From contig CALCML010000108.1 in the NCBI GenBank assembly GCA_937967765.1, forward strand, positions 1-8,675: a stretch of DNA of 8,675 nucleotides. The letters are read 5' to 3'. Every line of letters starts with the position of its first letter. Within the stretch, counting starts at the first letter, position 1. Origin of the DNA: an uncultured Carnobacterium sp. (GTDB taxonomy: Bacteria; Bacillota; Bacilli; Lactobacillales; Aerococcaceae). Of the stretch, positions 1-7,354 are shown one piece after another. Below the pieces are notes generated by a model. It was given only the letters and a program-made list of their open reading frames with translations, was not told the DNA's origin and searched no databases. A program made the position numbers and the translations under genes.

Positions 1-20
1 TTTAAGAAAGAAGGACTGTT

Positions 21-2378
21 ATGAATTCGAAAATCGAAAAGGTTTTAGAATTTTCAAAAATTAGAACACAACTAGCCGAATATGCGACTTCCGAAAAAGG
101 AAAGCAAATGATTAAGGAACTTCCAATCGAAGTTGAAGCAAAGGCCATTCAAAATAAGATTGAAGAAACAACAGATGGGGTAGAACTCTTACGGTTGAAA
201 CAAGGAATTCCAATCCCACGATTGAAAGATATTAGTTTTGCCTTGAAACGTCTAGAGCTAGAAGCAGGTCTAAATGGACGCGAATTAAGTGATATTTTAC
301 GAGTCTTAACGACAACGCATGAGGTTGAGCGTTTCTTTGAAAAAGTCGAAGAAGAGGAAATCACACTGAAGCGCGTGCCACGTCTTGTCGAAAAACTTGA
401 AAGTATTCCGGATGTGACAAGCGAATTAGAAGCCTCTATTCGTGAAGATGGATATGTTTTAGATAGCGCTTCTCCAACCTTACACGGCGTTCGTGTGGGG
501 ATTCAAAAGACGGAACAAGATATTCGTCGTCAAATGGATCAATACCTCACTGGAAAGAATGCGCAATATTTAAGCGATACGATTATCACGATTCGTAATG
601 ACCGTTATGTACTTCCTGTAAAAGCAGAGTATAAATCAGTCTTTGGCGGAACGGTTCATGACCAAAGTGCAACGGGTCAAACGCTCTTTATGGAACCCCA
701 AGCGGTCGTGAATTTAAACAACAAGCTTCGTGAATATCAAATCCAAGAGAAGCGTGAAGTGGAACGTATTCTTTGGGAGTTGTCTCAAAAACTGATGCCA
801 TATACGAATTCATTGCATCAAAACCATTATGTATTGGCACGCTTGGACGTAGCGAATGCAAAAGCGCTGTACGCTCATGAATTGAGAGCAACAGAGCCGA
901 TTATCGATGCTAATAATTACGTAGCTCTCTGGCAAGCGTGGCACCCACTTTTAGAGCGTGAGAAGGCTGTGGCAAACGATATTATTCTTGGAGAAGAGTA
1001 TCAAGCGATTGTGATTACAGGGCCGAATACGGGTGGGAAAACCATTCTCTTGAAGACGGTCGGTGTGATTCAGTTGATGGCACAGATGGGGCTCTATATT
1101 CCTGCGGGTGAAAATAGCCGTGTGGGAGTCTTTACGGAAATTTTTGCGGATATTGGAGATGAACAATCGATTGAGCAAAACCTATCGACGTTCTCGTCTC
1201 ATATGTCGAATATCGTCTCTATTTTGAAACAAATTAATGATAAGAGCTTGCTTTTAATCGACGAAATCGGCTCAGGGACAGACCCACAAGAAGGATCGTC
1301 TCTTGCGATTGCGATTCTTGATTATATTGCAAGTAAGCAAAGTTATGTGATTGCCTCAACTCACTATCCAGAGTTGAAAGCATACGGCTATGATCGCCCT
1401 AAAACGATTAATGCGAGTATGGAATTTGATGGGGATACTCTTCAACCAACGTACCAACTATTACTTGGCGTACCAGGGCGTAGTAATGCCTTTGATATTT
1501 CAAAACGTCTAGGGTTACCAAGTATCATTATCGACCAAGCGCGAGGACTTCTATCTGAAGAAGACCAAGATTTGAATGCGATGATTAGTGACTTGGAACA
1601 AAAACGTCGCCGTGCGCAGCGTGATGCCGATAAGATGCGTCATCAGTTAGAATTGAGTACGCAGTTACTTGAGGACTTACAACGCGAAACGGAACAATTC
1701 CAAGCGAATAAAGCGCGTCTCTTAGAAGAAGCGAAAGAACGTGCGAATACGTTAATTGAACAGAGCCAAGATGATGCGGATAAGATTTTATCTGAGATTC
1801 GTGAACTTCAATTAAGAAGTAAGCAAAGTACTGTTAAAGAGCATGAGATGATTGAGAAGAAAACGGCGCTAAAAGACTTGAAGCATGAGCAAGCCTTGAA
1901 GAAGAACAAGGTGCTTCGCAAGGAAAAAGCGAAGAAGGCGCTGCAGGTCGGACAAAGTGTCGAAGTTCTGTCATTTGGCCAACGCGGTACGCTTGTTGAG
2001 AAGGTGAATGACAAGGAATGGGTGGTTCAAATGGGAATCATCAAGATGAAGATTGCCGTTGAGGACCTTTCTCCAATCGCGGAGGCGCAAGAGGCTAAGC
2101 AACAAGTCATCGTGAAGAGTGCGCGTGCCAGTCACGTTTCGTCAGAACTAGACCTTCGCGGAAAACGTTACGAAGAAGCGATGAAGGATCTAGAGTTATA
2201 TCTGGATGCTGCGATTCTTGCGAACTATCCACGCGTGACGATTATTCATGGACGTGGAACAGGGGCTATCCAGCAAGGGGTTCATAAGGTGCTACGTAGC
2301 CACCGTTCTGTCTCAAGTTTTGAATTTGCACCGATGAATACGGGTGGAAATGGAGCGACCATCGTAACCTTTAAGTAA
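21..2378 (+). CDS. mutS2: MutS2 family ATPase/Smr-domain protein
   Basis: 785 residues, the usual full length for MutS2. Seen: no N-terminal mismatch-recognition domain, a helical lever/core region up to about residue 300, Walker A GPNTGGKT at 334-341, Walker B LLLIDE with D414-E415 followed by GSGTDP, a long charged coiled coil at about 515-640, and a C-terminal Smr domain with LDLRG (D711-G714) and HGRGTG (from H743). Known of the family: MutS2 does not do mismatch repair; it binds branched DNA and limits recombination, and in Bacillus it also acts on collided ribosomes, with Smr as the nuclease or RNA-binding part. The ATG at 21 is preceded by AAGAAGGA at about 8-15, a good ribosome site. 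Only 20 bases precede the gene, so its promoter is not visible. trxA follows after 76 bases with its own promoter, an arrangement common in Lactobacillales. Confidence 0.97.
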   Translation: MNSKIEKVLEFSKIRTQLAEYATSEKGKQMIKELPIEVEAKAIQNKIEETTDGVELLRLKQGIPIPRLKDISFALKRLELEAGLNGRELSDILRVLTTTHEVERFFEKVEEEEITLKRVPRLVEKLESIPDVTSELEASIREDGYVLDSASPTLHGVRVGIQKTEQDIRRQMDQYLTGKNAQYLSDTIITIRNDRYVLPVKAEYKSVFGGTVHDQSATGQTLFMEPQAVVNLNNKLREYQIQEKREVERILWELSQKLMPYTNSLHQNHYVLARLDVANAKALYAHELRATEPIIDANNYVALWQAWHPLLEREKAVANDIILGEEYQAIVITGPNTGGKTILLKTVGVIQLMAQMGLYIPAGENSRVGVFTEIFADIGDEQSIEQNLSTFSSHMSNIVSILKQINDKSLLLIDEIGSGTDPQEGSSLAIAILDYIASKQSYVIASTHYPELKAYGYDRPKTINASMEFDGDTLQPTYQLLLGVPGRSNAFDISKRLGLPSIIIDQARGLLSEEDQDLNAMISDLEQKRRRAQRDADKMRHQLELSTQLLEDLQRETEQFQANKARLLEEAKERANTLIEQSQDDADKILSEIRELQLRSKQSTVKEHEMIEKKTALKDLKHEQALKKNKVLRKEKAKKALQVGQSVEVLSFGQRGTLVEKVNDKEWVVQMGIIKMKIAVEDLSPIAEAQEAKQQVIVKSARASHVSSELDLRGKRYEEAMKDLELYLDAAILANYPRVTIIHGRGTGAIQQGVHKVLRSHRSVSSFEFAPMNTGGNGATIVTFK

Positions 2379-2394
2379 ACCATGAGCAGAATAG

Positions 2395-2423
2395 TTGGTC
2401 GCAAGTAGGGGGCTTGCTATACT
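2395..2423 (+). promoter_or_regulatory. Promoter of trxA (extended -10)
   Basis: TTGGTC at 2395-2400 and TATACT at 2418-2423 are separated by exactly 17 bases. TGC at 2415-2417 gives the TGn extension of the -10. It lies wholly in the 76-base gap after the mutS2 stop, so trxA can be transcribed without mutS2. No mutS2 terminator is visible, so read-through is also possible. Confidence 0.7.
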
Positions 2424-2454
2424 AGGTTTGTAGAAAAAGGAAAGGATGATTCGA

Positions 2455-2766
2455 ATGGTAAAATCATTAACAGATAAAAACTTTGTAGAAGAAACTAAAA
2501 ATGGAGTAGTCTTAGTAGACTTCTGGGCAACTTGGTGTGGTCCATGTCGTATGCAAGGTCCAGTTATCGACCAATTAGACGAAGAAATGGGAGATAAAGT
2601 CACTTTTACAAAAGTAGACGTTGACGAAAACCCAGAAACAGCTCGTGCATTTGGCATTATGAGTATCCCAACATTACTCATCAAAAAAGATGGCGAAGTC
2701 GTTGATAAAGTAGTTGGCTACCATGCTAAAGAACACTTAGAAGAAATTTTAGAAAAATATTTATAA
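2455..2766 (+). CDS. trxA: Thioredoxin
   Basis: Cytosolic disulfide reductase, 103 residues from the chosen start. The active site WCGPC has cysteines at 28 and 31, the buried Asp at 22 (VDFWA) is present, and the cis-proline loop is SIPT with Pro72. An in-frame ATG lies nine bases upstream (2446), but the ribosome site AAAGGAAAGG at about 2437-2445 directly abuts it. From the ATG at 2455 the spacing is about 9 bases and the protein begins [10 protein letters not shown], the usual thioredoxin N-terminus, so 2455 is preferred. Codon choice (AAA, GAA, GTA, TTA) looks more biased than in mutS2, consistent with high expression. It is expected to be reduced by a thioredoxin reductase encoded elsewhere and to serve ribonucleotide reductase, peroxiredoxins and similar partners. 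It is monocistronic, with its own promoter and a strong terminator. Confidence 0.97.
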   Translation: MVKSLTDKNFVEETKNGVVLVDFWATWCGPCRMQGPVIDQLDEEMGDKVTFTKVDVDENPETARAFGIMSIPTLLIKKDGEVVDKVVGYHAKEHLEEILEKYL

Positions 2767-2781
2767 AATCTAAAGTCTCCG

Positions 2782-2829
2782 AACGCTTGATATATCAAGG
2801 TTTTTCCTTGGTGTATCAGGCGTTTTTTT
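2782..2829 (+). terminator. Intrinsic terminator of trxA
   Basis: Arms at 2784-2800 and 2806-2822 form a 17-bp stem around a TTTTT loop, followed by seven T (2823-2829). AA at 2782-2783 can extend the stem into the T run. Three of the 17 pairs are T opposite G: wobble pairs in + strand RNA but A-C mismatches on the other strand, so the hairpin is built for + strand transcription. Confidence 0.93.
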
Positions 2830-2859
2830 ATTTTGTTCAAAAATATTTTCGAAAAGGTG

Positions 2860-2888
2860 TTGACAAATTTTTGTTTTAGTCTTATAGT
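2860..2888 (+). promoter_or_regulatory. Promoter of the gntR-ABC operon
   Basis: Consensus TTGACA at 2860-2865, a 17-base spacer, and TATAGT at 2883-2888. This is the strongest promoter match in the window and sits just after the trxA terminator. Its strength suggests that expression is normally held down by a repressor. Confidence 0.88.
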
Positions 2889-2908
2889 TAGTTACACAAG
2901 CAACTAAC
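2887..2908 (+). promoter_or_regulatory. Candidate operator of the GntR/YtrA regulator
   Basis: GTTAGTT at 2887-2893 and AACTAAC at 2902-2908 are perfect inverted repeats, 7 bp each with an 8-base spacer. The left arm overlaps the last two bases of the -10 and the whole site covers the expected transcription start. A dimeric repressor bound here would block RNA polymerase. YtrA-type regulators commonly repress their own operon, so autoregulation is inferred. Confidence 0.65.
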
Positions 2909-2946
2909 CAATTAACACAAAGTGATCATGAACAAGGAGGTGCGTT

Positions 2947-3312
2947 ATGAAATTTGATTTTCAAAGTGATATCCCGTTATTTCAACAAGTAGCGAATCAA
3001 TTGGAAGAAGAAATCTTCCATGAAGTCTACAAAGAAGGAGATCAAGTACCGTCGACAACTGAGATTTCCACAGGATATCAAATCAATCCAGCAACGGTAT
3101 TGAAAGGAATGAACTTACTCGTGAGCGAACAAATACTTGAAAAACGAAGAGGTCTCGGAACGTTTGTAGCAGAAGGGGCCAGAAAAATTATCTTAAGCAA
3201 GAAACAAAATGAATTTGCCAATCAAATGGTGCCAAACTTCTTAAAAGAAGCACAAGCGCTCGGTATTACGAAAGACGAATTAGTAAAAATCATCGAAGGA
3301 GGCTTCCAATAA
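2947..3312 (+). CDS. GntR family regulator, YtrA subfamily
   Basis: 121 residues. An N-terminal winged helix-turn-helix covers about residues 8-75: IPLFQQVANQLEEEI is the first helix, VPSTTEI and NPATVLKGMNLL the DNA-contact helices, and RRGLGTFV the wing. The remaining 45 residues are a short helical dimerisation tail with no effector-binding domain, which is the mark of the YtrA subfamily. Such proteins repress neighbouring ABC transporter genes and are often relieved by cell-envelope stress or cationic peptides; the inducer here is unknown. The ribosome site AAGGAGGTG (2934-2942) is near perfect. The stop codon overlaps the ATG of the next gene by one base (TAATG), giving translational coupling. 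The inverted repeat on its promoter is the likely binding site. Confidence 0.93.
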   Translation: MKFDFQSDIPLFQQVANQLEEEIFHEVYKEGDQVPSTTEISTGYQINPATVLKGMNLLVSEQILEKRRGLGTFVAEGARKIILSKKQNEFANQMVPNFLKEAQALGITKDELVKIIEGGFQ

Positions 3313-4163
3313 TGAGTATTGAAGTCAAAGATTTAAAGAAGAAGTTTTTCAAAAAAGAAGCGGTAAAGGGCGCAACATTCTCGATTGAACCTGAAAGTAT
3401 TATCGGGTTGCTCGGACGAAATGGTGCCGGAAAGAGTACAGTGCTAAATATGATTGCTCGCCGCATCGAAAAAACAAGCGGGGACATCACTCTTGATGGA
3501 GTTGACCTTCATAAGACAGCAAGCGCGATGCATGAAGTGTACTTATCAAGTTCTGATAACTGGTTCCCACGCGAATATAAATTCAAAGATCTCCTTGCTA
3601 TCTATCAAGGGACTTATCCAGAATTTGATACGGAATTTGCCGAAGACCTCATCAAAGTGTTTGATGTGAACGTAAAGCAAAAATACTCAAAAGCCTCAAC
3701 AGGATATAAAAGTATCATGAAAATTATCTTGGCACTTGCGAACCCTAGCGAATACATCTTCTTAGATGAACCAGTTCTTGGGCTTGATGCGAACCACCGC
3801 CATATCTTCAACAAGAAGTTGCTTGAAGCGTATGCGCGCCGTCCTCGTACATTTGTGATTGCAACCCATTTAATCGAAGAAGTAGCTTCAATTTTAGAAA
3901 AAGTCATCGTTATTAAAGACGGAGTAGTGACAGAAGAAGTGTTGGTCGAAGATGTTCTTCGTAAAGGATACGTCGTAAGTGGTGCATCCCCATTAGTACA
4001 AGAATATGTTGCCGATAAGAAAGTTCTTGAAACAGAACAAATCGGAAACTTTACAAGAAGCGTGGTGATTGGTGCTATTGGAGAAGCACAACCAGGATTA
4101 GAGTTTTCTCCATTAACATTACAAGATTACTTTATCTCAATCACTCGAAAGGAGAATGAATAA
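3312..4163 (+). CDS. ABC transporter ATP-binding protein, YtrB/PmtA-like
   Basis: 283 residues, cytosolic ATPase subunit of an ABC exporter. Walker A is GRNGAGKST at 35-43, Walker B YIFLDEP with D152-E153, the D-loop GLD at 157-159, and the switch histidine H186 in ATHLIEEV. The signature is a degenerate ASTGYK near 128-133 in place of LSGGQ, and the usual Q-loop glutamine is not apparent around residues 78-83 (LSSSDN). The ATP-binding residues are intact, so it is probably active, but coupling to the permease may differ from the textbook case. About 60 residues after residue 215 form a C-terminal extension. The ribosome site AAGGAGG (3296-3302) lies inside the regulator gene, 9 bases before the start. 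With the next gene it forms a two-component transporter under the GntR regulator, a layout used for peptide export or antimicrobial resistance. The substrate cannot be read from sequence. Confidence 0.92.
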   Translation: MSIEVKDLKKKFFKKEAVKGATFSIEPESIIGLLGRNGAGKSTVLNMIARRIEKTSGDITLDGVDLHKTASAMHEVYLSSSDNWFPREYKFKDLLAIYQGTYPEFDTEFAEDLIKVFDVNVKQKYSKASTGYKSIMKIILALANPSEYIFLDEPVLGLDANHRHIFNKKLLEAYARRPRTFVIATHLIEEVASILEKVIVIKDGVVTEEVLVEDVLRKGYVVSGASPLVQEYVADKKVLETEQIGNFTRSVVIGAIGEAQPGLEFSPLTLQDYFISITRKENE

Positions 4164-4164
4164 G

Positions 4165-4890
4165 ATGAACCGTTTATTATCAGTTGTCAGCATGGGATTA
4201 GCTAGAAGATGGAAAACAATTTTAATGTTCTTAGGAGCTTGGTGGATTATTACAAGTTTCTTAATGAAGATTTTTGCAAATGGGGACCTTAGCACATTCG
4301 GTACTTATTTCCCTATTTACTTCGATAATGAAATTGCAATTATCCTATTACTCATCGGAATTGGATATATCGTTGAACAATTCCGCCTAGAAAGCCAATT
4401 AGGATTAACAAGAAAAGAACAAATCGAAAGCTTATTCATTCAAACGCTTGTCGATTCTGGAATCATCACACTCATTTACGCCTTATTAATTCCATTAAGA
4501 AATGGAGTTTCACTCGGCACAGTAACCATTCAATCGATTTTAGGGGACCTATTTGACCCAGAAAATATCGTGATTAGCATCGCAGTTTTTTTCGTGAAGG
4601 TTGTTCTAATTCACCTAATCGCAAATGTTATTGGGATTGTTCTTAATAAAATTAATCAAAAGGCAGGCATTTTCGCATTATCAGGAGTGTTCATGCTTAC
4701 TGCATTAATCGGTGGAAGTGCTTTTAGACGAGTTAGTGATGGCCAAATGCCAGAATTTGTAAAAGCTCTTCTAGAATTCATCAACCTCATTACAACACAT
4801 AAAGTTGAATCTATTTCTATCGCATTAGTGATTCTAGTGGTGCTTCAAATCCTCGTTACAAGAAAACACCAAAGTATCGCTCCAGAATAA
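4165..4890 (+). CDS. ABC transporter permease, six membrane helices
   Basis: 241 residues from the ATG at 4165. That start lies 10 bases after the ribosome site AAAGGAG (4148-4154); an in-frame ATG at 4156 would overlap the preceding gene by 8 bases but is only one base from the site, so it is less likely. Six hydrophobic segments are visible at about 17-37, 55-71, 90-109, 133-158, 167-185 and 214-231. The loop LGLTRKEQIESLF after helix 2 resembles the short Arg-Lys coupling segment of ABC-2-type permeases with YtrB-like ATPases. The protein is expected in the cytoplasmic membrane as a homodimer with the ATPase. No separate substrate-binding protein is encoded nearby, which favours export. 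It is the last gene of the operon. Confidence 0.88.
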   Translation: MNRLLSVVSMGLARRWKTILMFLGAWWIITSFLMKIFANGDLSTFGTYFPIYFDNEIAIILLLIGIGYIVEQFRLESQLGLTRKEQIESLFIQTLVDSGIITLIYALLIPLRNGVSLGTVTIQSILGDLFDPENIVISIAVFFVKVVLIHLIANVIGIVLNKINQKAGIFALSGVFMLTALIGGSAFRRVSDGQMPEFVKALLEFINLITTHKVESISIALVILVVLQILVTRKHQSIAPE

Positions 4891-4900
4891 AATCTATCCT

Positions 4901-4928
4901 AGAACTCCTGCACTCAGGAGTTCTTTTT
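4901..4928 (+). terminator. Intrinsic terminator of the ABC operon
   Basis: AGAACTCCTG (4901-4910) and CAGGAGTTCT (4915-4924) form a perfect 10-bp stem with a CACT loop, and the T run continues to 4928. It lies 10 bases after the permease stop codon. Confidence 0.92.
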
Positions 4929-4993
4929 GCTTAGGGCGGAGGTTTCTCTCCTTTCTTTTTTAGTCACCTGGTCGTATTGCAAAAAGTTATGAG

Positions 4994-5246
4994 CACCAGT
5001 GTTTGAATGAAAAGGCTGGAGGAGTCAAACGGAGTGCCTATCGAATTCTATAGTATGAGTAATAGCGAGTGTAACTGATGCGAATTAGCAGTAGTTAGGA
5101 ATTTATTCCTTACTACTGCTTTGAGGCTCAGTAGGTGAGAGACTACGGCTCGAACCGCTACAGCTATTACAAACACTATGAAGATATCCGATAAAGGCAC
5201 GCAGTGTAGATCCTCCAAAGCCTTTTCATTCAAACACCGAAGGTGT
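4994..5246 (-). repeat. Structured intergenic element E1
   Basis: Large imperfect palindrome in the 470-base gap between the ABC operon and murI; no credible gene lies here. Outer stem: CACC 4994-4997 with GGTG 5242-5245, then 4999-5023 with 5211-5237 (25 bp, one 2-base bulge, otherwise perfect). Further in, GTGCCT and ATCG near 5034-5044 pair with their complements near 5188-5200, and GTAATAGC 5059-5066 pairs with GCTATTAC 5163-5170. Enclosed are hairpin H1 (5088-5119, 14-bp stem with one T-T mismatch) and a smaller H2 (5134-5156, 6 pairs with a 2-base bulge). The sequence between H1 and H2 (TTTGAGGCTC) and before H1 (ATGCGAATTA) recurs, reverse-complemented, in E2 and E3, so E1 is listed on the - strand. 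Function unknown. Confidence 0.85.
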
Positions 5247-5295
5247 CTAAAACCTGTTTATTAGTTGGTTAACTTTTTCATAAACCAAACCACTT

Positions 5296-5327
5296 TTGAA
5301 TCAGCGTCACGCGAACTATGGTATACT
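5296..5327 (+). promoter_or_regulatory. Promoter of the murI-rdgB operon (extended -10)
   Basis: TATACT at 5322-5327 is preceded by TGG (5319-5321), an extended -10. The best upstream match is TTGAAT at 5296-5301 with a long 20-base spacer, so the -35 is weak and the promoter probably relies on the extended -10. The murI start is 33 bases downstream of the -10. Confidence 0.6.
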
Positions 5328-5360
5328 ATAGAAGACTAAAGAAAGAAAGGTTGAGAAACC

Positions 5361-6803
5361 ATGAAAAGACCAATCGGGTTTATCGATTCGGGCGTTGGCG
5401 GTCTTACCGTCCTCAAAGAAGCCCTCAAACAATTACCAAACGAATCCATGATCTTCCTTGGCGATTCTGCCCGTTGCCCATACGGCACACGACCCGTTGA
5501 AGAAATTCGCCAATATACATTAGAAATGGTGCAATTTTTACTAGAGAAAAACATTAAAATGCTTGTGATTGCGTGTAATACCGCGACTGCAGTGGTTCTA
5601 GAAGAATTACAAAATACCTTGACGATTCCAGTCGTTGGAGTGATCCAACCAGGAAGCCTTGCAGCTATCAAGCAAACGAAGAATGACCGCATCGGTGTTC
5701 TTGGAACAAACGCGACGATTGCAAGTAAAGTGTATCCAAAGACCATGCATGACAAGAATAAAGATATCGAAGTGTTCGATATTGCTTGTCCAAAATTTGT
5801 ACCGATTGTGGAAAGTAATCAATCAGATACAACTGAGGCAGAAGAAGTGGTTCGCGAAACCTTGCGCCCATTAGAAGGAACAGAAGTCGATACAGTGATT
5901 CTAGGCTGTACGCATTATCCATTGCTTCGTCAAACGATTCAGAAAGTCGTGGGAGATAGCGTTACACTAATTGACTCAGGAGCAGAAACCGTTTCAAGCG
6001 TGAGTGCGTTATTAGATTATTGCAAATTAAGTGAAACGACAGAAACGAATCCTGAACCAACTCTTGAAATTTATACAACTGGAGAAGCAAGCCTTTTTGA
6101 AGAGATTGCTGAAAACTGGTTGAATCGAACAGGTCTGAAGGTAAAAAAAGTGACACTTAAAGAAGAAGTAAAACCCGTCGAATTGAAAAAAGAAATCGTG
6201 ATTGCGACGAATAATGTTGGGAAAGCTAAAGAGTTTGCGGAGATTTTTGAGCCAAAAGGATACTCTGTAAAGACACTGCGAGATTTTCCAGAATTAGAAG
6301 AAGTCGAAGAGACAGGAAAAACCTTCGAAGAAAATGCACGTTTAAAGGCTGAGACGATTGCTAATGAGCTTCAAACAATCGTATTAGCGGATGACTCTGG
6401 CCTCTGCGTGGACGCGTTAGACGGTCAACCAGGAGTGTATTCAGCACGTTTTGCTGGAGAACCAAAGAGTGATGCAGCCAATAACGCCAAACTCTTATCA
6501 GAACTTGGCGGACTCGTTGGAGAAGAGCGCTCGGCTCATTTCACTTGTTGCTTAGTGCTAGCTGCGCCAAATACTGAATCACTCGTTGTTCAAGCAGAAT
6601 GCCCAGGTCAAATCGCGACTCTACCAGCTGGGGATAGCGGATTTGGATACGATCCATTATTTGTTGTTCCTGAGTACGGTAAGACATTTGCGGAACTAGG
6701 AATGGATATTAAAAATAAAATTAGCCACCGTGCGAAAGCCATCGAATTGCTTGTTAGCCAGTGGGAAAAATGGACTCATGAGTTAAATCAAACGGAGGAA
6801 TAA
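5361..6803 (+). CDS. murI-rdgB: Fused glutamate racemase / ITP-XTP pyrophosphatase
   Basis: One 480-residue frame holding two enzymes. Residues 1 to about 265 are glutamate racemase, which makes D-glutamate for peptidoglycan: FIDSGVGG at 7-14, GDSARCPYG at 34-42, first catalytic Cys72 in ACNTATA, second Cys183 in GCTHYPLL. Residues about 278-475 are the HAM1/RdgB pyrophosphatase, which removes ITP, dITP and XTP from the nucleotide pool: ATNNVGKAKE from 282, TFEENA near 321-326, ADDSGL with D344-D345, PGVYSARFAG 357-366, GFGYDPLF 427-434, ISHRAKA 454-460. The linker of about 12 residues is charged (KEEVKPVELKKE). Both active sites look intact. The ribosome site AAAGG (5346-5350) lies 10 bases before the ATG, and no internal ribosome site or start is evident at the join. 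The next gene begins two bases after the stop. Confidence 0.95.
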   Translation: MKRPIGFIDSGVGGLTVLKEALKQLPNESMIFLGDSARCPYGTRPVEEIRQYTLEMVQFLLEKNIKMLVIACNTATAVVLEELQNTLTIPVVGVIQPGSLAAIKQTKNDRIGVLGTNATIASKVYPKTMHDKNKDIEVFDIACPKFVPIVESNQSDTTEAEEVVRETLRPLEGTEVDTVILGCTHYPLLRQTIQKVVGDSVTLIDSGAETVSSVSALLDYCKLSETTETNPEPTLEIYTTGEASLFEEIAENWLNRTGLKVKKVTLKEEVKPVELKKEIVIATNNVGKAKEFAEIFEPKGYSVKTLRDFPELEEVEETGKTFEENARLKAETIANELQTIVLADDSGLCVDALDGQPGVYSARFAGEPKSDAANNAKLLSELGGLVGEERSAHFTCCLVLAAPNTESLVVQAECPGQIATLPAGDSGFGYDPLFVVPEYGKTFAELGMDIKNKISHRAKAIELLVSQWEKWTHELNQTEE

Positions 6804-6805
6804 TT

Positions 6806-7354
6806 ATGAAAATTGTCGTTGTCAGTGATAACCATGGACAAGAGTTAACATTAAAGAGAATCTTCGACCACTATGCAGGAAGTGATGTGACATTCGTGCA
6901 TACGGGAGATTCAGAATTTCCTTATAAAGATGAACGCCTATCGCATTGCATTCGCGTAACAGGAAACTGCGATTACGATCCAGAGTATCCACGGTCTGAA
7001 GTGTTTACGCTAGAAGGTATCAATTTCTTTGTAGCGCATGGGCATTTTGAATATGTGAACACAGGACGTGAGTATTTAGCAAATGCGGCTAAAGAAATGG
7101 GCGCGCGTGTCGCATTTTACGGCCATACGCATAAACTAAATGCAGAGAATGTTAACGGGGTGCTTTGCATCAACTCAGGTTCAACGAATTATCCTCGTGG
7201 TAGCTATGAGGGGACACCGTCGTATGCTGTGCTAGATATTCTTTCTAAAGACAAATTACGCTTAACGTATTACACAACGAAACACGAAGTATTAGATGGC
7301 CTCGTTTTAGACTATACGTGGTCTGATGAGGGAGGGTATACGCTTGATTCATAA
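6806..7354 (+). CDS. YfcE/MJ0936-type metallophosphodiesterase
   Basis: 182 residues of the calcineurin-like phosphoesterase fold. The metal-binding motifs are all present: D8-N-H10 (SDNHG), GDSE with D35, GNCD with N54, HGH at 78-80, and GHTH at 106-109. Relatives (YfcE, MJ0936, Bacillus YsnB) hydrolyse simple phosphodiesters in vitro with manganese or nickel; the physiological substrate is unclear. The ribosome site GGAGG (6794-6798) sits in the end of the fused upstream gene, with a 2-base intergenic gap. The gene follows rdgB in many Firmicutes, which suggests a linked role in nucleotide turnover (inference). Its 3' end overlaps the probable start of the next gene by 11 bases. Confidence 0.93.
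   Translation: MKIVVVSDNHGQELTLKRIFDHYAGSDVTFVHTGDSEFPYKDERLSHCIRVTGNCDYDPEYPRSEVFTLEGINFFVAHGHFEYVNTGREYLANAAKEMGARVAFYGHTHKLNAENVNGVLCINSGSTNYPRGSYEGTPSYAVLDILSKDKLRLTYYTTKHEVLDGLVLDYTWSDEGGYTLDS

Noticed and set aside
4936..4962. Second terminator (GGAG-CTCC hairpin and T run) after the ABC operon
   Set aside because: The stem is only 4 bp and the strong terminator at 4901-4928 already serves this role.
4932..4969. Possible degenerate AGGTGAG unit on the - strand beside E1 (AGGTGA, purine-rich stretch, ending CCTA)
   Set aside because: Only short blocks match, the stretch is about 38 instead of 62-63 nt, and the CCATTCC and TGCATCC blocks are missing. The position is suggestive but chance is not excluded.
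5048..5233. 61-codon - strand frame inside E1
   Set aside because: It is a by-product of the palindrome, with no ribosome site and no recognisable domain.
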